A stretch of 64,000 bases of DNA from Shewanella sp. MBTL60-007 (GCF_019654915.1 NZ_BPET01000012.1:35890-99889); one strand, 5' to 3'; counted from the stretch's first letter, positions 27,366 through 36,879 are shown. Program-made: numbers and translations. The notes: generated by a model not told the origin, from the sequence alone.

Positions 27366-28161
27366 TACTACCTCTTACTTCTGTTTGCTGTGCAGAATTA
27401 TCTAATACCTGAGTACTTTGTTCAAGTAATATGCCCTGCTCTTTTTCATCCACAAGTAAATCTTGTGCACTATATTCCTGTTCAGTTTGTGATCCCTTAG
27501 TCCAGCGGCTGGCTGGCACAATCACTTTGGCCTTCACTCTAGACAAGCTAAAGCCCTCAGGCAATGTAAATTCGCCCTCTAGCACCTGAAAATACCTAAA
27601 TTTGAACTTAAATGAGGCATCACTCAAATCTGATAACTTAAGAGTAACGGTTTTCCCCTCCTGTAAACCAACGAGGGTGATCTCACTGCGCCCCGACAAA
27701 GAGCGCTTACGCTTCTCTAATTGTGTCAGTACCAACTTGAGGCGATACTGTCTTGGTTCGAGGCTAGGGGTTAACTCTAAGCCGTTAATGGCTACACCGT
27801 CTGCATTATTTTCTGGCGCCATCACGCTGCGATAAAAGGCCAGCTCACGTTCCAACTCTTTTTGTTTAGCGTTTTGCTCAACGAACATCGCCTGCATGTT
27901 GCTATTGGCTTCTCGCTCTAATGCCAGTTCGATATTGCGTGCTGCCAATGTTTGCGCCTGTAACTGCAGCTCTTGCATGTATTGTTCGCTGTTATCCGCT
28001 TGAGTCTGTGCTTTGGGCAGATAATTCGCCTTCGCCACATCGTAACAAAGTGCCCCTAGCGCAAAGGCAACGATAAACAAAAGCAATAAATAAACGCTGG
28101 AGGGTCTAATTTGTCGTTCAATCACTTGCAAGCGATCGACCCAACGATGATAATTTGGCAT
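27358..28161 (-). CDS. DUF6776-like membrane-anchored coiled-coil protein
   Basis: 267 residues from the ATG at 28161, preferred over an in-frame ATG at 28194 because AAGGGG lies ahead of it and the protein then starts [22 protein letters not shown]. One membrane helix near residues 22-43 ([20 protein letters not shown]) is followed by a long helix with coiled-coil character ([36 protein letters not shown]) and a beta-rich C-terminal domain ([33 protein letters not shown]). The pattern fits a family annotated DUF6776; function is not known. Overlap with erpA shows co-expression, not necessarily shared function. It is divergent from the ClC gene. Confidence 0.65.
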   Translation of the reverse strand: MPNYHRWVDRLQVIERQIRPSSVYLLLLFIVAFALGALCYDVAKANYLPKAQTQADNSEQYMQELQLQAQTLAARNIELALEREANSNMQAMFVEQNAKQKELERELAFYRSVMAPENNADGVAINGLELTPSLEPRQYRLKLVLTQLEKRKRSLSGRSEITLVGLQEGKTVTLKLSDLSDASFKFKFRYFQVLEGEFTLPEGFSLSRVKAKVIVPASRWTKGSQTEQEYSAQDLLVDEKEQGILLEQSTQVLDNSAQQTEVRGSND

Positions 28162-28222
28162 TAAGTAACAGCCCCTTAATAAAAAATGCCACATTTTGAA
28201 ATCAATGTGACAAACATAAGTT

Positions 28223-29944
28223 TTGGAAATTTCTGTGCATCAAACAATCGTTAAGAAGCGAGAGCAATTTCAAAAATACCTACATACCGACCTTAAGGAT
28301 ATTCTTTCTCAATCTAAGGTCAGTGTACAACTCTGTTTGCTCGCTTTGCTTTTTGCACTCTTCGCATCTGGTGTCATTCTTCTTTTTAGAATATTGTTGG
28401 TCTGGTGCGACACCTTCACCGAAACCCAAGAGCTGAATTTTACGGAGATCATCGATGACTGGCGAGTATTATTACCGCTTTTAGGGGCATTTTTAATCTG
28501 GGGTGTCGCAAAAATGGGATCTCAGCGTTATAAACGTATGGGTATCGCCTATGTCATCCATAGAGTTAAGCTGCATTACGGAAAAATTCCATTGCAGTCA
28601 GCACCGGGACAATTTTTCCAAGCCCTGTTTGCACTTGCCACCAACTTTTCCGTAGGACGAGAAGGCCCAGCGATCCATTTAGGAGCCGTCAGTGCCAGCG
28701 TGTTAGCCGAAAAATTTAAACTGCCCGACAACAGTGTCCGCGTCATGTGTGCCAGTGGTATCGCCGCCGGCATTGCCGCCATTTTTAACGCGCCATTAGC
28801 AGCAGTCATTTTTGTTTTTGAGGTCGTCCTTAGGGAGTATAAGATCCATTACTTCTTCCCTATTATGCTTTCAGCCATCTGCGGCGCGCTCAGTAGCCAA
28901 TTGGTATTTGGTGACGTCCATGAATTCGATCAAATTGGCGTAGCTGCTATCCCACTTAGTCAATATCCATTACTTGCAATATTCGGAGTAGTTCTGGGCT
29001 GTATCGCAGCAATCTTTAATTCCAGTCTATTAAAAATCACCGCCATCGGCCAAAAGTGGCCTCTTCTCAATCGACTATTACTTGCAGGTACAGTGACCAC
29101 TTTAGTTGGCCTAGTATTACCGCAAGCGATTGGTAGCGGCGAGCTGGCCATTGCCGAAACCATTAACCAACATCCAAGTATTTTATTCTTAAGCGCTATT
29201 TTAATCGGTAAGATCATCGCCACTATCGCCGCCATCGGGCTAGGGATCCCCGGTGGGCTCATCGGCCCTCTTTATGGTATAGGCGCCCTTCTCGGTACCA
29301 TTTTAGCTTTGGTGAGCGCGCTAATATTCCCCAGTATTGCTCCCTATATTGGTCTTTATACCATTATCGGCATGACTGGCATGATGGGAGTATGTTTAAG
29401 TGCCCCGTTAGCCGCATTGGTGGCGCTTATTGAACTGACCAATAATGCTTCCATCATACTGCCCTCAATGTTCGTAGTGATCCCTGCCTTTTTAATTGCC
29501 CATCAAGGCTTCAAGACCAAGTCTATCTTCTTCAAGCAGCTTGAGATCATGGGACTGGGCTATAAAGTTGCACCAGTAAACCTCGGGCTACAAAAAGTTG
29601 GTGTTCGCCACCTTATGGACAAGCGTTTCGTAATTGTCGCCGACAATGACGAACTGCTGCTAGAAGTGCTCAAGCGTGCAGAGGGTCGTTCAGTACTGGT
29701 TAGAAATGGCCAAGGGAAAGTGGATATGCTGCAACTTGAACTGCAAGCCAGAGATGAAGACACCACCTTGACCCGCCACCCTATTCAAGGTCTTCCCGAT
29801 ACATCAACCCTCAATGAGGTCTACGCGATTCTTGCTAAAGAGCGCCGAGGTGAGGTCTATATCTATCAAGAGTCCACCGATCAGATTGTTGGGGTGATTA
29901 ACTGGGTTTCGCTGAGAAAAGAGATCCGTTCAGGTCAAGTATAA
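28223..29944 (+). CDS. ClC-family chloride channel or Cl-/H+ exchanger with CBS domains
   Basis: 573 residues: a ClC membrane core of about 440 residues and a C-terminal CBS pair (VRHLMDKRFVIVADNDELLLEVLKRAEGRSVLV ... LPDTSTLNEVYAILAKERRGEVYIYQE). The gating-Glu motif GREGPAIHLGA is intact near residue 149. FVFEVVLREY carries a Glu where ClcA has its proton-transfer Glu, so exchange rather than pure channel activity is plausible. The anion-binding GIPGGLIGPLYG loop is slightly unusual (GxFxP in the family). Start is uncertain: TTG at 28223 or GTG at 28235, since no ATG precedes the conserved N-terminus. Confidence 0.88.
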   Translation: MEISVHQTIVKKREQFQKYLHTDLKDILSQSKVSVQLCLLALLFALFASGVILLFRILLVWCDTFTETQELNFTEIIDDWRVLLPLLGAFLIWGVAKMGSQRYKRMGIAYVIHRVKLHYGKIPLQSAPGQFFQALFALATNFSVGREGPAIHLGAVSASVLAEKFKLPDNSVRVMCASGIAAGIAAIFNAPLAAVIFVFEVVLREYKIHYFFPIMLSAICGALSSQLVFGDVHEFDQIGVAAIPLSQYPLLAIFGVVLGCIAAIFNSSLLKITAIGQKWPLLNRLLLAGTVTTLVGLVLPQAIGSGELAIAETINQHPSILFLSAILIGKIIATIAAIGLGIPGGLIGPLYGIGALLGTILALVSALIFPSIAPYIGLYTIIGMTGMMGVCLSAPLAALVALIELTNNASIILPSMFVVIPAFLIAHQGFKTKSIFFKQLEIMGLGYKVAPVNLGLQKVGVRHLMDKRFVIVADNDELLLEVLKRAEGRSVLVRNGQGKVDMLQLELQARDEDTTLTRHPIQGLPDTSTLNEVYAILAKERRGEVYIYQESTDQIVGVINWVSLRKEIRSGQV

Positions 29945-30706
29945 ACTTGGCTATCGTTACCTATCCTTATTAAGGGATACTGATAACAAGGACTCAGTAT
30001 AAGCCCACCTAGAAAGTTACTTTATCCGCAGCTAGGCGATTAACTATTGCTCCCGTTTTCTATTTATTTAGATGCTTTTTGGCTGCGCTCACTCAAAACA
30101 GAAGTCAGTGCCGTATATAACAGTCACAGGCGAAAGAAGCACTTTTTAAAAATTACCAACCCATAATTATCATCTTTAACATCTATTATTTAATTCCGCT
30201 TACATCGCTAATTGACTGTTAAAATAGCACTCAACATTGCCAAATTAACAATCGAAAAAGCTTACAACTCTGCCACGATTAATCGCATATTCTCACCTCT
30301 TAAACGACACAAACCGCTCAAACCTTAGGCGATTTATGTAAGCAAACTTATTGTCATCAAATACAAAACCATAGAACAATAATAAAGCAACAATCGCCAC
30401 ACAATTCCCCGAGCTTAAATTCCCACCTCTTAATTGAAATAAAAACAGACAAACTGATTGTTTATTCATCATTTTCACAACTTTTTAGATTTTTTCACAG
30501 GCTTATCATCACACTTTTGGGTAGTTTTACGACCTCAAACGCTTTCATTTACGAATAACGAAAACCAGTACACGAAAGCATTGATAAAAAAACGTTGCGG
30601 GGTCGTAACTGGGTGACCACATCCAATAACCCGATGTAAAGGTAAAGCAGCCTTTCATGTGGCGCTAAACCAAGAGTAAACAACATCATCCCGAAAAGGG
30701 CACACA
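29945..30706. other. 762-bp gap ahead of the sulfite dehydrogenase operon
   Basis: AT-rich. The first 500 bases show nothing I can assign; a 61-codon minus-strand ORF at 30293-30478 lacks support. The last 180 bases hold long complementary arms described separately and must also contain the operon promoter, which I could not place with confidence. Confidence 0.5.
30527..30662 (+). promoter_or_regulatory. Possible structured 5' leader of the sulfite dehydrogenase operon
   Basis: Complementary arms: TTACGACCTC (30527-30536) with GGGGTCGTAA (30599-30608), enclosing GCTTTC (30541-30546) with GAAAGC (30574-30579); then AAAGG (30638-30642) with CCTTT (30651-30655) nested in CCACAT (30617-30622) with ATGTGG (30657-30662). 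ACATC (30619-30623) can instead pair with GATGT (30633-30637), so two exclusive folds are possible. It ends 44 bases before the first ATG. No known riboswitch family was recognised; the Moco motif was considered because the operon encodes a molybdoenzyme, but I could not match it. Confidence 0.35.
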
Positions 30707-31027
30707 ATGAGTGTATTAAATAATAAATTAGCAGCATTAGTCCTGCTCTCTGCCTCAACGGTTGGCTTTAGCGGTCAAGCCGTAGCAGAGGACTATCAAA
30801 AGCTGCTCAACATGTGTATCGCATGTCACGGAGTTGATGGAAGTAACGACTTTGCTTCGATCCCTAATTTAAAGGGACAAAACGTGCAATACATGGTTGT
30901 ACAACTAAAAAACTTTAAAGCAGAAAAACGCCACGATAAGACTATGAGTAAAGTCGCCAAACTGTTAACCGAAAAACAGATGCAGGCAATGGCGGAATAT
31001 TTCAATACGGGTAAGGAACAAGACTAA
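30707..31027 (+). CDS. Monohaem cytochrome c, first gene of the operon
   Basis: 106 residues with a Sec signal peptide (cleavage after QAVA, about residue 27) and one haem site, CIACH at residues 37-41, followed by a class I cytochrome pattern (SIPNLKGQNVQYMVVQLKNFK). A downstream Met in KTMSKVAKLL is the likely sixth ligand. It should carry electrons in the periplasm. The stop overlaps the molybdoenzyme ATG (TAATG), so it is an obligate partner in expression. It resembles small soluble electron carriers of the c4/c5 half type. Confidence 0.88.
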   Translation: MSVLNNKLAALVLLSASTVGFSGQAVAEDYQKLLNMCIACHGVDGSNDFASIPNLKGQNVQYMVVQLKNFKAEKRHDKTMSKVAKLLTEKQMQAMAEYFNTGKEQD

Positions 31028-32253
31028 TGGCTATCGATAGACGTAATTTTTTAAAGGGCGCAGCAGCGACCTCTGTAACAGCCATGCTGCCACTAAACTG
31101 GGCCTTTGCATCGAACCGCCCTGCGGGTATTGAGCCGATGGACGTATCAGCGGTGAAGTGGAAGAGTGTTGATGATTTACCAAGTCACTTCAAAGTACTA
31201 AACTCAAGTCCACTGAACGCTTTCCCACCTGAGCACCTGCTCGCACCAGTAAAAACACCAGCCGATGTCGCCTTTATTCGCTGGAACGGTAAGATGCCCG
31301 AGTTCGACAAGATTGATCCAGATACTTGGGAATTCACCGTTGACGGTGAGTCAATCGAAACGCCAAAGACCTATACCATTGCAGAGCTAAAGAAGAAGTT
31401 CAAAACTCACACGCAGCAACTCGTTCTAGAGTGTGGTGGTAATAGCCGCGAGAACTTCTACCCGAATGCTAAGGGTAATCAGTGGAGTAACACAGCTGTA
31501 TTCTGCGCAGAGTGGACTGGCGTATTGATTAAAGACGTTCTTGCCGATTGTGGCGTGAAGAGCGATGCGGTTTATACCGCTCACTACGGTGCTGATAAGC
31601 ACATTAGTGGTAAAGGCGCAGCCATCTCTCGCGGCGTACCTATTGATGCTGCCATGAATGAAAATGGCATGATTGCTTGGGGCATGAATGGCGAAGATAT
31701 TCCATACATGCACGGCTACCCACTACGTATCGTATTCGGCGGCCGCCCGGGTTCTGTTTCACAGAAATGTGCAACAGGTATGGGTGTTCGAGATCGCGTA
31801 CACGACGGTAAGAAGATGGAATCACCAGCTTACCAAGTACCAAAGTATCCAGTTGCACCAGGTGAAAAAGTTGATAACAAAGACTTTAAGATCATCGAAG
31901 AGATGATTGTTAAGTCACTAATCACAGCACCACAAACGGGTAGCGAATTAGCTTTAGGTAAAACACTTTCTGTGAGCGGCCATGCTTGGGCCGGTATGCG
32001 TGATGTGGCTAAGGTTGAAGTGAGCTACGACTACGGTACAACTTGGCAGACAGCAGCTTTAACTAAGCCAGTGAACCCAACAGCGTGGCAACAATGGAAT
32101 ATCGATCTTAAGTTACCACAAGCTGGCTACTATGAGATTTGGGCTCGTGCAACTGATACCAAGGGCGACACCCAGCCTATGGTTCAACCACAGTGGAACC
32201 CGAAAGGCTACCTATTCAACGGCTGTCACCGAGTGGCAGTAAGGGTCGTATAA
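31027..32253 (+). CDS. Sulfite-oxidase-family molybdopterin enzyme, Tat-exported
   Basis: 408 residues. A twin-arginine signal DRRNFLKGAAATS opens the protein, so it folds with its molybdopterin cofactor before export. The Mo-ligand Cys is C136 in LVLECGGNSRENF. The SUOX catalytic domain continues with WGMNGEDIPYMHGYPLRIVFGG and GSVSQKCATGMGVRD, and the C-terminal dimerisation domain is near residues 295-405. Such enzymes oxidise sulfite to sulfate (SorA) or act in Sox complexes (SoxC). No sox genes are present, so sulfite or another sulfur/oxyanion substrate with the three flanking cytochromes as electron acceptors is the best reading. It overlaps neighbours by 1 bp on both sides. Confidence 0.88.
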   Translation: MAIDRRNFLKGAAATSVTAMLPLNWAFASNRPAGIEPMDVSAVKWKSVDDLPSHFKVLNSSPLNAFPPEHLLAPVKTPADVAFIRWNGKMPEFDKIDPDTWEFTVDGESIETPKTYTIAELKKKFKTHTQQLVLECGGNSRENFYPNAKGNQWSNTAVFCAEWTGVLIKDVLADCGVKSDAVYTAHYGADKHISGKGAAISRGVPIDAAMNENGMIAWGMNGEDIPYMHGYPLRIVFGGRPGSVSQKCATGMGVRDRVHDGKKMESPAYQVPKYPVAPGEKVDNKDFKIIEEMIVKSLITAPQTGSELALGKTLSVSGHAWAGMRDVAKVEVSYDYGTTWQTAALTKPVNPTAWQQWNIDLKLPQAGYYEIWARATDTKGDTQPMVQPQWNPKGYLFNGCHRVAVRVV

Positions 32254-32642
32254 TGAGAAAGACTCTGTTAACGGCAAGCTTGCTTGCCTTAAGTTGCCTC
32301 TCTCCTGCGATGGCTGCCGATGCAGCCAAAAGCTACCCAGTTGACCCCGAGTCAGGCCTAATTATGGCACCGGGTTGGGAGATGGTGAACTATCAGTGTA
32401 ACGCTTGCCATACTAGTTTGATTATCCCGCAGAACAAGGGTAACCGTGAAGTTTGGCGCGATACCATTCAGTGGATGGTTGATACCCAAGGTTTATGGGA
32501 TCTTTCTGATACATGGGATCCAGTACTCGACTACCTCTCGACCTATTACAACGAGACGGGGATCGACATGAAGATCTTTAGACGTAAGCCGTTAGATAGC
32601 GACCAGATGCCGCCAATGCCAACTTCGACTAAGGAGAATTAA
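32253..32642 (+). CDS. Monohaem cytochrome c subunit (SorB-like)
   Basis: 129 residues from ATG 32253, which overlaps the preceding TAA by one base; an in-frame ATG at 32193 lies inside the molybdoenzyme gene and is not used. Signal peptide ends near AMAA (residue 22). One haem site, CNACH at residues 49-53, and a short following domain (WRDTIQWMVDTQGLWDL ... YNETGIDMKIF) resembling cytochrome subunits of sulfite dehydrogenases. Tight coupling to the molybdoenzyme makes it the likely direct electron acceptor. Confidence 0.82.
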   Translation: MRKTLLTASLLALSCLSPAMAADAAKSYPVDPESGLIMAPGWEMVNYQCNACHTSLIIPQNKGNREVWRDTIQWMVDTQGLWDLSDTWDPVLDYLSTYYNETGIDMKIFRRKPLDSDQMPPMPTSTKEN

Positions 32643-32643
32643 G

Positions 32644-33051
32644 ATGGTAAATCATTATTCGAAGTCTTTATTAGCCGCCAGTCTATCTTTAATGGCACTA
32701 AGCACATCGGTACAAGCTCAAGATACATCTTTTAAAGATACCCTTGCACTGCAAGGGTTAAAACTTGAGTCTAGTGCACTGAATTACCAAGCCGATGCAA
32801 GCAAAGGTGAAACGCTAGCAAATCAACGCTGTATCGCTTGCCATGGCGATGCCATGCTTGGCATGATGAAGACTTACCCAGATCTTAAAGGCCAAAAAGC
32901 CGCTTACCTATTCAAGCAGTTGGTTGACTTTAAGCGTGGTGATCGCAGCGACCCCTTAATGCAAGGTCAGGCGAGTATGTTGTCTGAAACCCAAATGAAA
33001 GACATCGCTTATTACTACTCGACGCAAACCGCATCGAACTTGAGTAAATAG
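32644..33051 (+). CDS. Monohaem cytochrome c, last gene of the operon
   Basis: 135 residues, signal peptide cleaved after VQAQ (about residue 25), haem site CIACH at residues 63-67 followed by the class I pattern TYPDLKGQKAAYLFKQLVDFKRGDR and a candidate Met ligand in DPLMQGQASML. It is similar in plan to the first cytochrome of the operon (same CIACH, LKGQ and FK blocks), suggesting an old duplication. It begins 1 bp after the preceding stop. Likely passes electrons on towards a terminal oxidase or other reductase. Confidence 0.88.
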   Translation: MVNHYSKSLLAASLSLMALSTSVQAQDTSFKDTLALQGLKLESSALNYQADASKGETLANQRCIACHGDAMLGMMKTYPDLKGQKAAYLFKQLVDFKRGDRSDPLMQGQASMLSETQMKDIAYYYSTQTASNLSK

Positions 33052-33097
33052 CCCTAATCGGCGCTTAATATTCATCCTAAGCCCGATAGGTATCAGC

Positions 33098-33134
33098 AAA
33101 AGCCCAGATAGTTTAATTATCTGGGCTTTTTCTT
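33098..33134 (+). terminator. Terminator of the sulfite dehydrogenase operon
   Basis: AAAAGCCCAGATA (33098-33110) pairs with TATCTGGGCTTTT (33118-33130), 7-base loop, then TCTTT. Confidence 0.9.
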
Positions 33135-33259
33135 TAGGCCTGTGGTGTTGATTCAAATCACTGTGACCCCCTCCCGCTCAATAGTAACAATTCAATAACA
33201 AAGCCAAGTATAGTAAGATGAGTTTTTAGTTGATTAGCGCCAGATTTAAAGGACTGTGT

Positions 33260-34285
33260 ATGCTCAAGAAACCTCAAACTCTTATCGCTCTTACCCTACT
33301 CGCCGTCCTATTAATTCTCTATGCCGCAAACTCTCAATTTAATCCAGAAAGTGACACGGTCACCATCAAACAAACACCCAAAACCGTCGCTGCCGATTTA
33401 GCAACACCACCCGATTCTGATGAAACACAAACCAGCTTTATTAAAATCTCCGATGAGCGCCCAACCAAGGCACCAAAGGATGTACGCATCGACTCTCTCG
33501 ATGAATTAATGGCATTATTTGACTCATTAAATTACAACACTCAAAGCTGGCAGCAAGGTAATCGAGAAGTCCCAAGACTGACCTTCGAGTCAGTCAGTGA
33601 ACGCTGGCAAAAAACCTCGAATCAAATCCCTGTGCAACAGAAGAAGATGGTGTTTTTCCGATTGCTCGCGCCATTAATCTTAGTTGCTAATGAGAATATT
33701 CTTCTGGAACGCCGCTTAATTGAAACAGCACCGCTCGATGACGTTGTTTTACAAAGAATTGCCCTAAAGTACAAAATCACTCCTGACGCAGACACTGCGT
33801 TAACTGAGGCGCAAAGGCAAACCTTGCTTGAGGAAGTCGATATCATGCCGCCTTCATTGGTACTTGCCCAAGCAGCGGAAGAAAGTGGCTGGGCAACCTC
33901 CCGCTTTACGGTTGAAGGTAATGCGTTTTTCGGGCAGTGGGATTTTAGCGGCAAGGGGATGATCCCTAAACAGCAGCGTAAAGAGTTAGGCAACTATGGT
34001 TTAGCCCGCTTCGATACGCCGCTGGCGTCTGTAGAAGGTTATATGCTGAACCTCAACACTAACAACGCCTATAAGAAGCTTAGGGAATTAAGAGCAAGCT
34101 TACGCGCTGACAATAAGCCGATCACCGGCATGGAACTGGCTGGCACCTTAGATAAATACTCTGAGCGAGGCCAAGCCTATATTGATGGCATACGTCAGAT
34201 GATTAGCTACAACAAGTTAGATCAAGTCGATGAAGCCTACTTAAGTGATGCTGCGCCGCTGCATTTAATCCCAAGGCCAGACTAA
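33260..34285 (+). CDS. Bax-like glucosaminidase-domain protein
   Basis: 341 residues from ATG 33260, which has an AAAGGA site 7 bases upstream; a TTG at 33230 is in frame but unnecessary. An N-terminal signal anchor (LIALTLLAVLLILYA) is followed by a linker and a C-terminal glucosaminidase domain: PPSLVLAQAAEESGWATSRF with the catalytic-type Glu, NAFFGQWDFSGKGMIP, YMLNLNTNNAYKKLRELRA and GTLDKYSERGQAYIDGI. It should hydrolyse GlcNAc linkages in peptidoglycan from the outer face of the inner membrane or the periplasm. This layout matches E. coli Bax. It is a single gene. Confidence 0.85.
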   Translation: MLKKPQTLIALTLLAVLLILYAANSQFNPESDTVTIKQTPKTVAADLATPPDSDETQTSFIKISDERPTKAPKDVRIDSLDELMALFDSLNYNTQSWQQGNREVPRLTFESVSERWQKTSNQIPVQQKKMVFFRLLAPLILVANENILLERRLIETAPLDDVVLQRIALKYKITPDADTALTEAQRQTLLEEVDIMPPSLVLAQAAEESGWATSRFTVEGNAFFGQWDFSGKGMIPKQQRKELGNYGLARFDTPLASVEGYMLNLNTNNAYKKLRELRASLRADNKPITGMELAGTLDKYSERGQAYIDGIRQMISYNKLDQVDEAYLSDAAPLHLIPRPD

Positions 34286-34382
34286 TTACTTACATTTATA
34301 CTGACGCTTTTCCTATCGGGAGGGCGTCGGTTACCGCTTGAGCGCCTACACCTCATATAAACAGCTTGCTATATAAATCTGC

Positions 34383-34412
34383 AAGAACAAGAACAAGAAC
34401 AAGAACAAGAAC
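34383..34412. repeat. Hexanucleotide tandem repeat (AAGAAC)5
   Basis: Five exact copies of AAGAAC in the 437-bp gap between the Bax-like gene and the siderophore receptor. It is non-coding and 310 bp ahead of the receptor start. The rest of the gap holds an imperfect hairpin at 34302-34327 and the Fur-like site. Confidence 0.9.
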
Positions 34413-34612
34413 AAACAAAAGATAATAAGTAACAGACAAGCGCTTAGATACGAAAACTTACAACCGTTAAGCAGATTGAGCAACTGCCATCGAACAGCCC
34501 GTTATCGATAACACCTCTCTTACATCCCCAGAGATCTAAATCACAACTCTTCGCATTCGCAACTATTTATTTGAACTTACCATAGACAGTAATCACACAT
34601 CCCCTATACCCT

Positions 34613-34635
34613 GCAAACACTAATCATTATCATTT
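34613..34635 (+). promoter_or_regulatory. Fur box ahead of the siderophore receptor
   Basis: The segment ending in TAATCATTATC (34621-34631) matches the 19-bp Fur consensus at about 14 of 19 positions, with the right half complete and an extra CATTTAT following. It lies about 90 bp before the receptor ATG. Iron repression of the downstream gene is the expected consequence. Confidence 0.7.
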
Positions 34636-34722
34636 ATATTTGTGGGTAGACACGCTAGGAATCGATTTCCACTGGACGGAAACATAAAACATAACAGTGT
34701 TTCCACTTAAACGGGATCTTTC

Positions 34723-36879
34723 ATGCAGTTTAAGAACTCCATTATTGCGCTATCAATCTCAGCCGTTATTTTTCCATGCCTAGTCGCTGCACAAGACAGC
34801 GATATCGAAGTTATCACAGTTACAGCAAGTCGAATGGACAAGCCTGTCAGCGCCATTCCAAACACTGTGACGATTATCGATCAGGAGCAGTTAAATGAAC
34901 AACTTAGAACAACCCAAGATCTCTCCGCTATCATAGGTAATCTCGCACCGAGCTTTTCCCCTAGCCGCCAAAAGATGAGCAATACCGGCGAAACGCTTCG
35001 TGGCCGTACCCCATTGATTATGATTGACGGTGTACCACAGTCTAACCCATTACGCAGCGGCGGTCGTTCTGGCCAAACAATTGACCCTGCGATGATTGAA
35101 CGTATTGAAATTATCCATGGTGCCAATGCAATGCATGGCTTAGGTGCCCAAGGCGGTATTATCAATTACATCACCAAAAAGCCCAGTGGCGATAACGAAC
35201 ACCACGTTAGCTTTGATGTGACCGTGCCCAACAATCTTGAGTCCGATGGCATTAGTTTTGGTACCAGCTATAGCTTCTCTGGTGAATCAGAAAGTTTGGA
35301 TATGATAGGTGCTGTCAGTTATCGCAATAACGGCGTTTATTACGATGCTAACGATGAGATGATTGGTGTCGACACCACTCAGGGCGAGTCGATGGACAGT
35401 CAAAGCATGGACTTTTTTATCAAGCTAGGACATAACTTTGACAACTCTCGACTTGAGCTAATGGTGAACCATTACAATATGGAAAATAACGGCGACTACA
35501 TGGCCGTTAAAGGCGACAAAGAGAACGACATACCAACTGGAGCTATCAAGCAAGATCAACCTTGGGATGCAGCCAATAACCAGGTTACGACCACCAGCTT
35601 AACTTATACCCATGAAGATATTGGCGGCCAGCAGCTGAATCTACAGTTTTTCAATCAAAATTTTGAAGCCGTCTATGGCGGGGGCTGTTGGTCAGATTTT
35701 TATGATCCAAGTATGGAAGGCAGCGATAAAGTAACCGTGTGTGGCACTGGCGAAAACGGCGAGTCTCTTTACTATGAGCAGTCACGTAACAAGTCAGTAA
35801 AATGGGGCATGAAAGCCTCTATGATGGCAAGTAATATTGCCGACTCTGGTGTCAGTATCGCCTATGGTCTAGATATATTCCGTGACACAACGGAGCAAGA
35901 TATGGTGATGAGTGGCATTTCTTGGGTGCCTGAAAGCACCTATGACAATATCGCTCCCTTTGCGCAAATAGATTATGACCTCATTGACAACCTAACCCTT
36001 TCAGGTGGGATACGTTATGAGTATGCCAAACTAAATGTAGACGACTACAAGACCATGTATGGCTACGGCAATAAGTATGTTGAAGGTGGCAGCCCTGACT
36101 TTAATGAGACCCTATTTAATATTGGCGCCTCTTATCAAATAACGCCTGCTCTAAGGGTTTATACCAGCTTTAATCAGGGCTTTGGTATGCCTGACGTCGG
36201 GCGAGTACTGCGCGATGGTGACAACTTCCAAGGACCGAACCCAAGTATCGAAGATACATTGGCACTAGACCCAATTGTCACAGACAACATCGAGTTTGGC
36301 GCCGACTATCAAGGTGAATACTTTAGCTCAAAGATTGCCTACTACCGCTCGTCAAGTGACTACGGCGCACGTATGGTCGATAAAGGAGATGGCAGCGGCT
36401 CATTTGTGATTAAACGCGAAAAAAGTTTAATCGAAGGAATTGAGGCAAACCTAACTGCTTACATCGGAAGCAATGATGACGTTGGTATCAACCTTGCGAT
36501 TCAAAACGGTGAATACGACTCAAATGATGACCAAAAGGTAGATACCGATCTCGATGGTGCCAATATCTCACCTAACCGTATTAATCTATTTTGGAACCAC
36601 AATTTCGACAATGATATCTCAACCCATATTCAAGCTAACTTTTATATGGATAAAGACTTTAAAGATGAAAACAACAACGTCTATGCCAACTTTGATGGCT
36701 ACACCACTGTTGATGCATCAATTGCCATCCCAGTTTACGACGGCACGCTAAGTATCGGTATTCAAAACCTATTGAATGAAGACTACTACACTTACTATTC
36801 GCAAACGGTTGGTAAAGATACCCGTTATTTCAAGGGGATGGGGCGCACCGCCACGGTTGGTTTCAGTCTACCGTTTTAA
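34723..36879 (+). CDS. TonB-dependent siderophore receptor
   Basis: 718 residues. Signal peptide MQFKNSIIALSISAVIFPCLVAA (cleavage about residue 23), TonB box and plug start DIEVITVTASRMDKPVSAIPNTVTIID, plug landmarks TGETLRGRTPLIMIDGVPQ and ERIEIIHGANAMHGLGAQGGIINYIT, then a 22-strand barrel ending in ATVGFSLPF. The segment YTSFNQGFGMPDVGR is the conserved receptor block. Length and the SRM...SAIPNTV start fit ferric-siderophore receptors (FepA/IutA-like class). A Fur box lies upstream. No siderophore biosynthesis genes are nearby, so it may take up foreign siderophores. Confidence 0.85.
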   Translation: MQFKNSIIALSISAVIFPCLVAAQDSDIEVITVTASRMDKPVSAIPNTVTIIDQEQLNEQLRTTQDLSAIIGNLAPSFSPSRQKMSNTGETLRGRTPLIMIDGVPQSNPLRSGGRSGQTIDPAMIERIEIIHGANAMHGLGAQGGIINYITKKPSGDNEHHVSFDVTVPNNLESDGISFGTSYSFSGESESLDMIGAVSYRNNGVYYDANDEMIGVDTTQGESMDSQSMDFFIKLGHNFDNSRLELMVNHYNMENNGDYMAVKGDKENDIPTGAIKQDQPWDAANNQVTTTSLTYTHEDIGGQQLNLQFFNQNFEAVYGGGCWSDFYDPSMEGSDKVTVCGTGENGESLYYEQSRNKSVKWGMKASMMASNIADSGVSIAYGLDIFRDTTEQDMVMSGISWVPESTYDNIAPFAQIDYDLIDNLTLSGGIRYEYAKLNVDDYKTMYGYGNKYVEGGSPDFNETLFNIGASYQITPALRVYTSFNQGFGMPDVGRVLRDGDNFQGPNPSIEDTLALDPIVTDNIEFGADYQGEYFSSKIAYYRSSSDYGARMVDKGDGSGSFVIKREKSLIEGIEANLTAYIGSNDDVGINLAIQNGEYDSNDDQKVDTDLDGANISPNRINLFWNHNFDNDISTHIQANFYMDKDFKDENNNVYANFDGYTTVDASIAIPVYDGTLSIGIQNLLNEDYYTYYSQTVGKDTRYFKGMGRTATVGFSLPF

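Noticed and set aside
30293..30478. 61-codon minus-strand ORF in the gap before the cytochrome operon
   Set aside because: No ribosome site, low-complexity composition and no recognisable domain.
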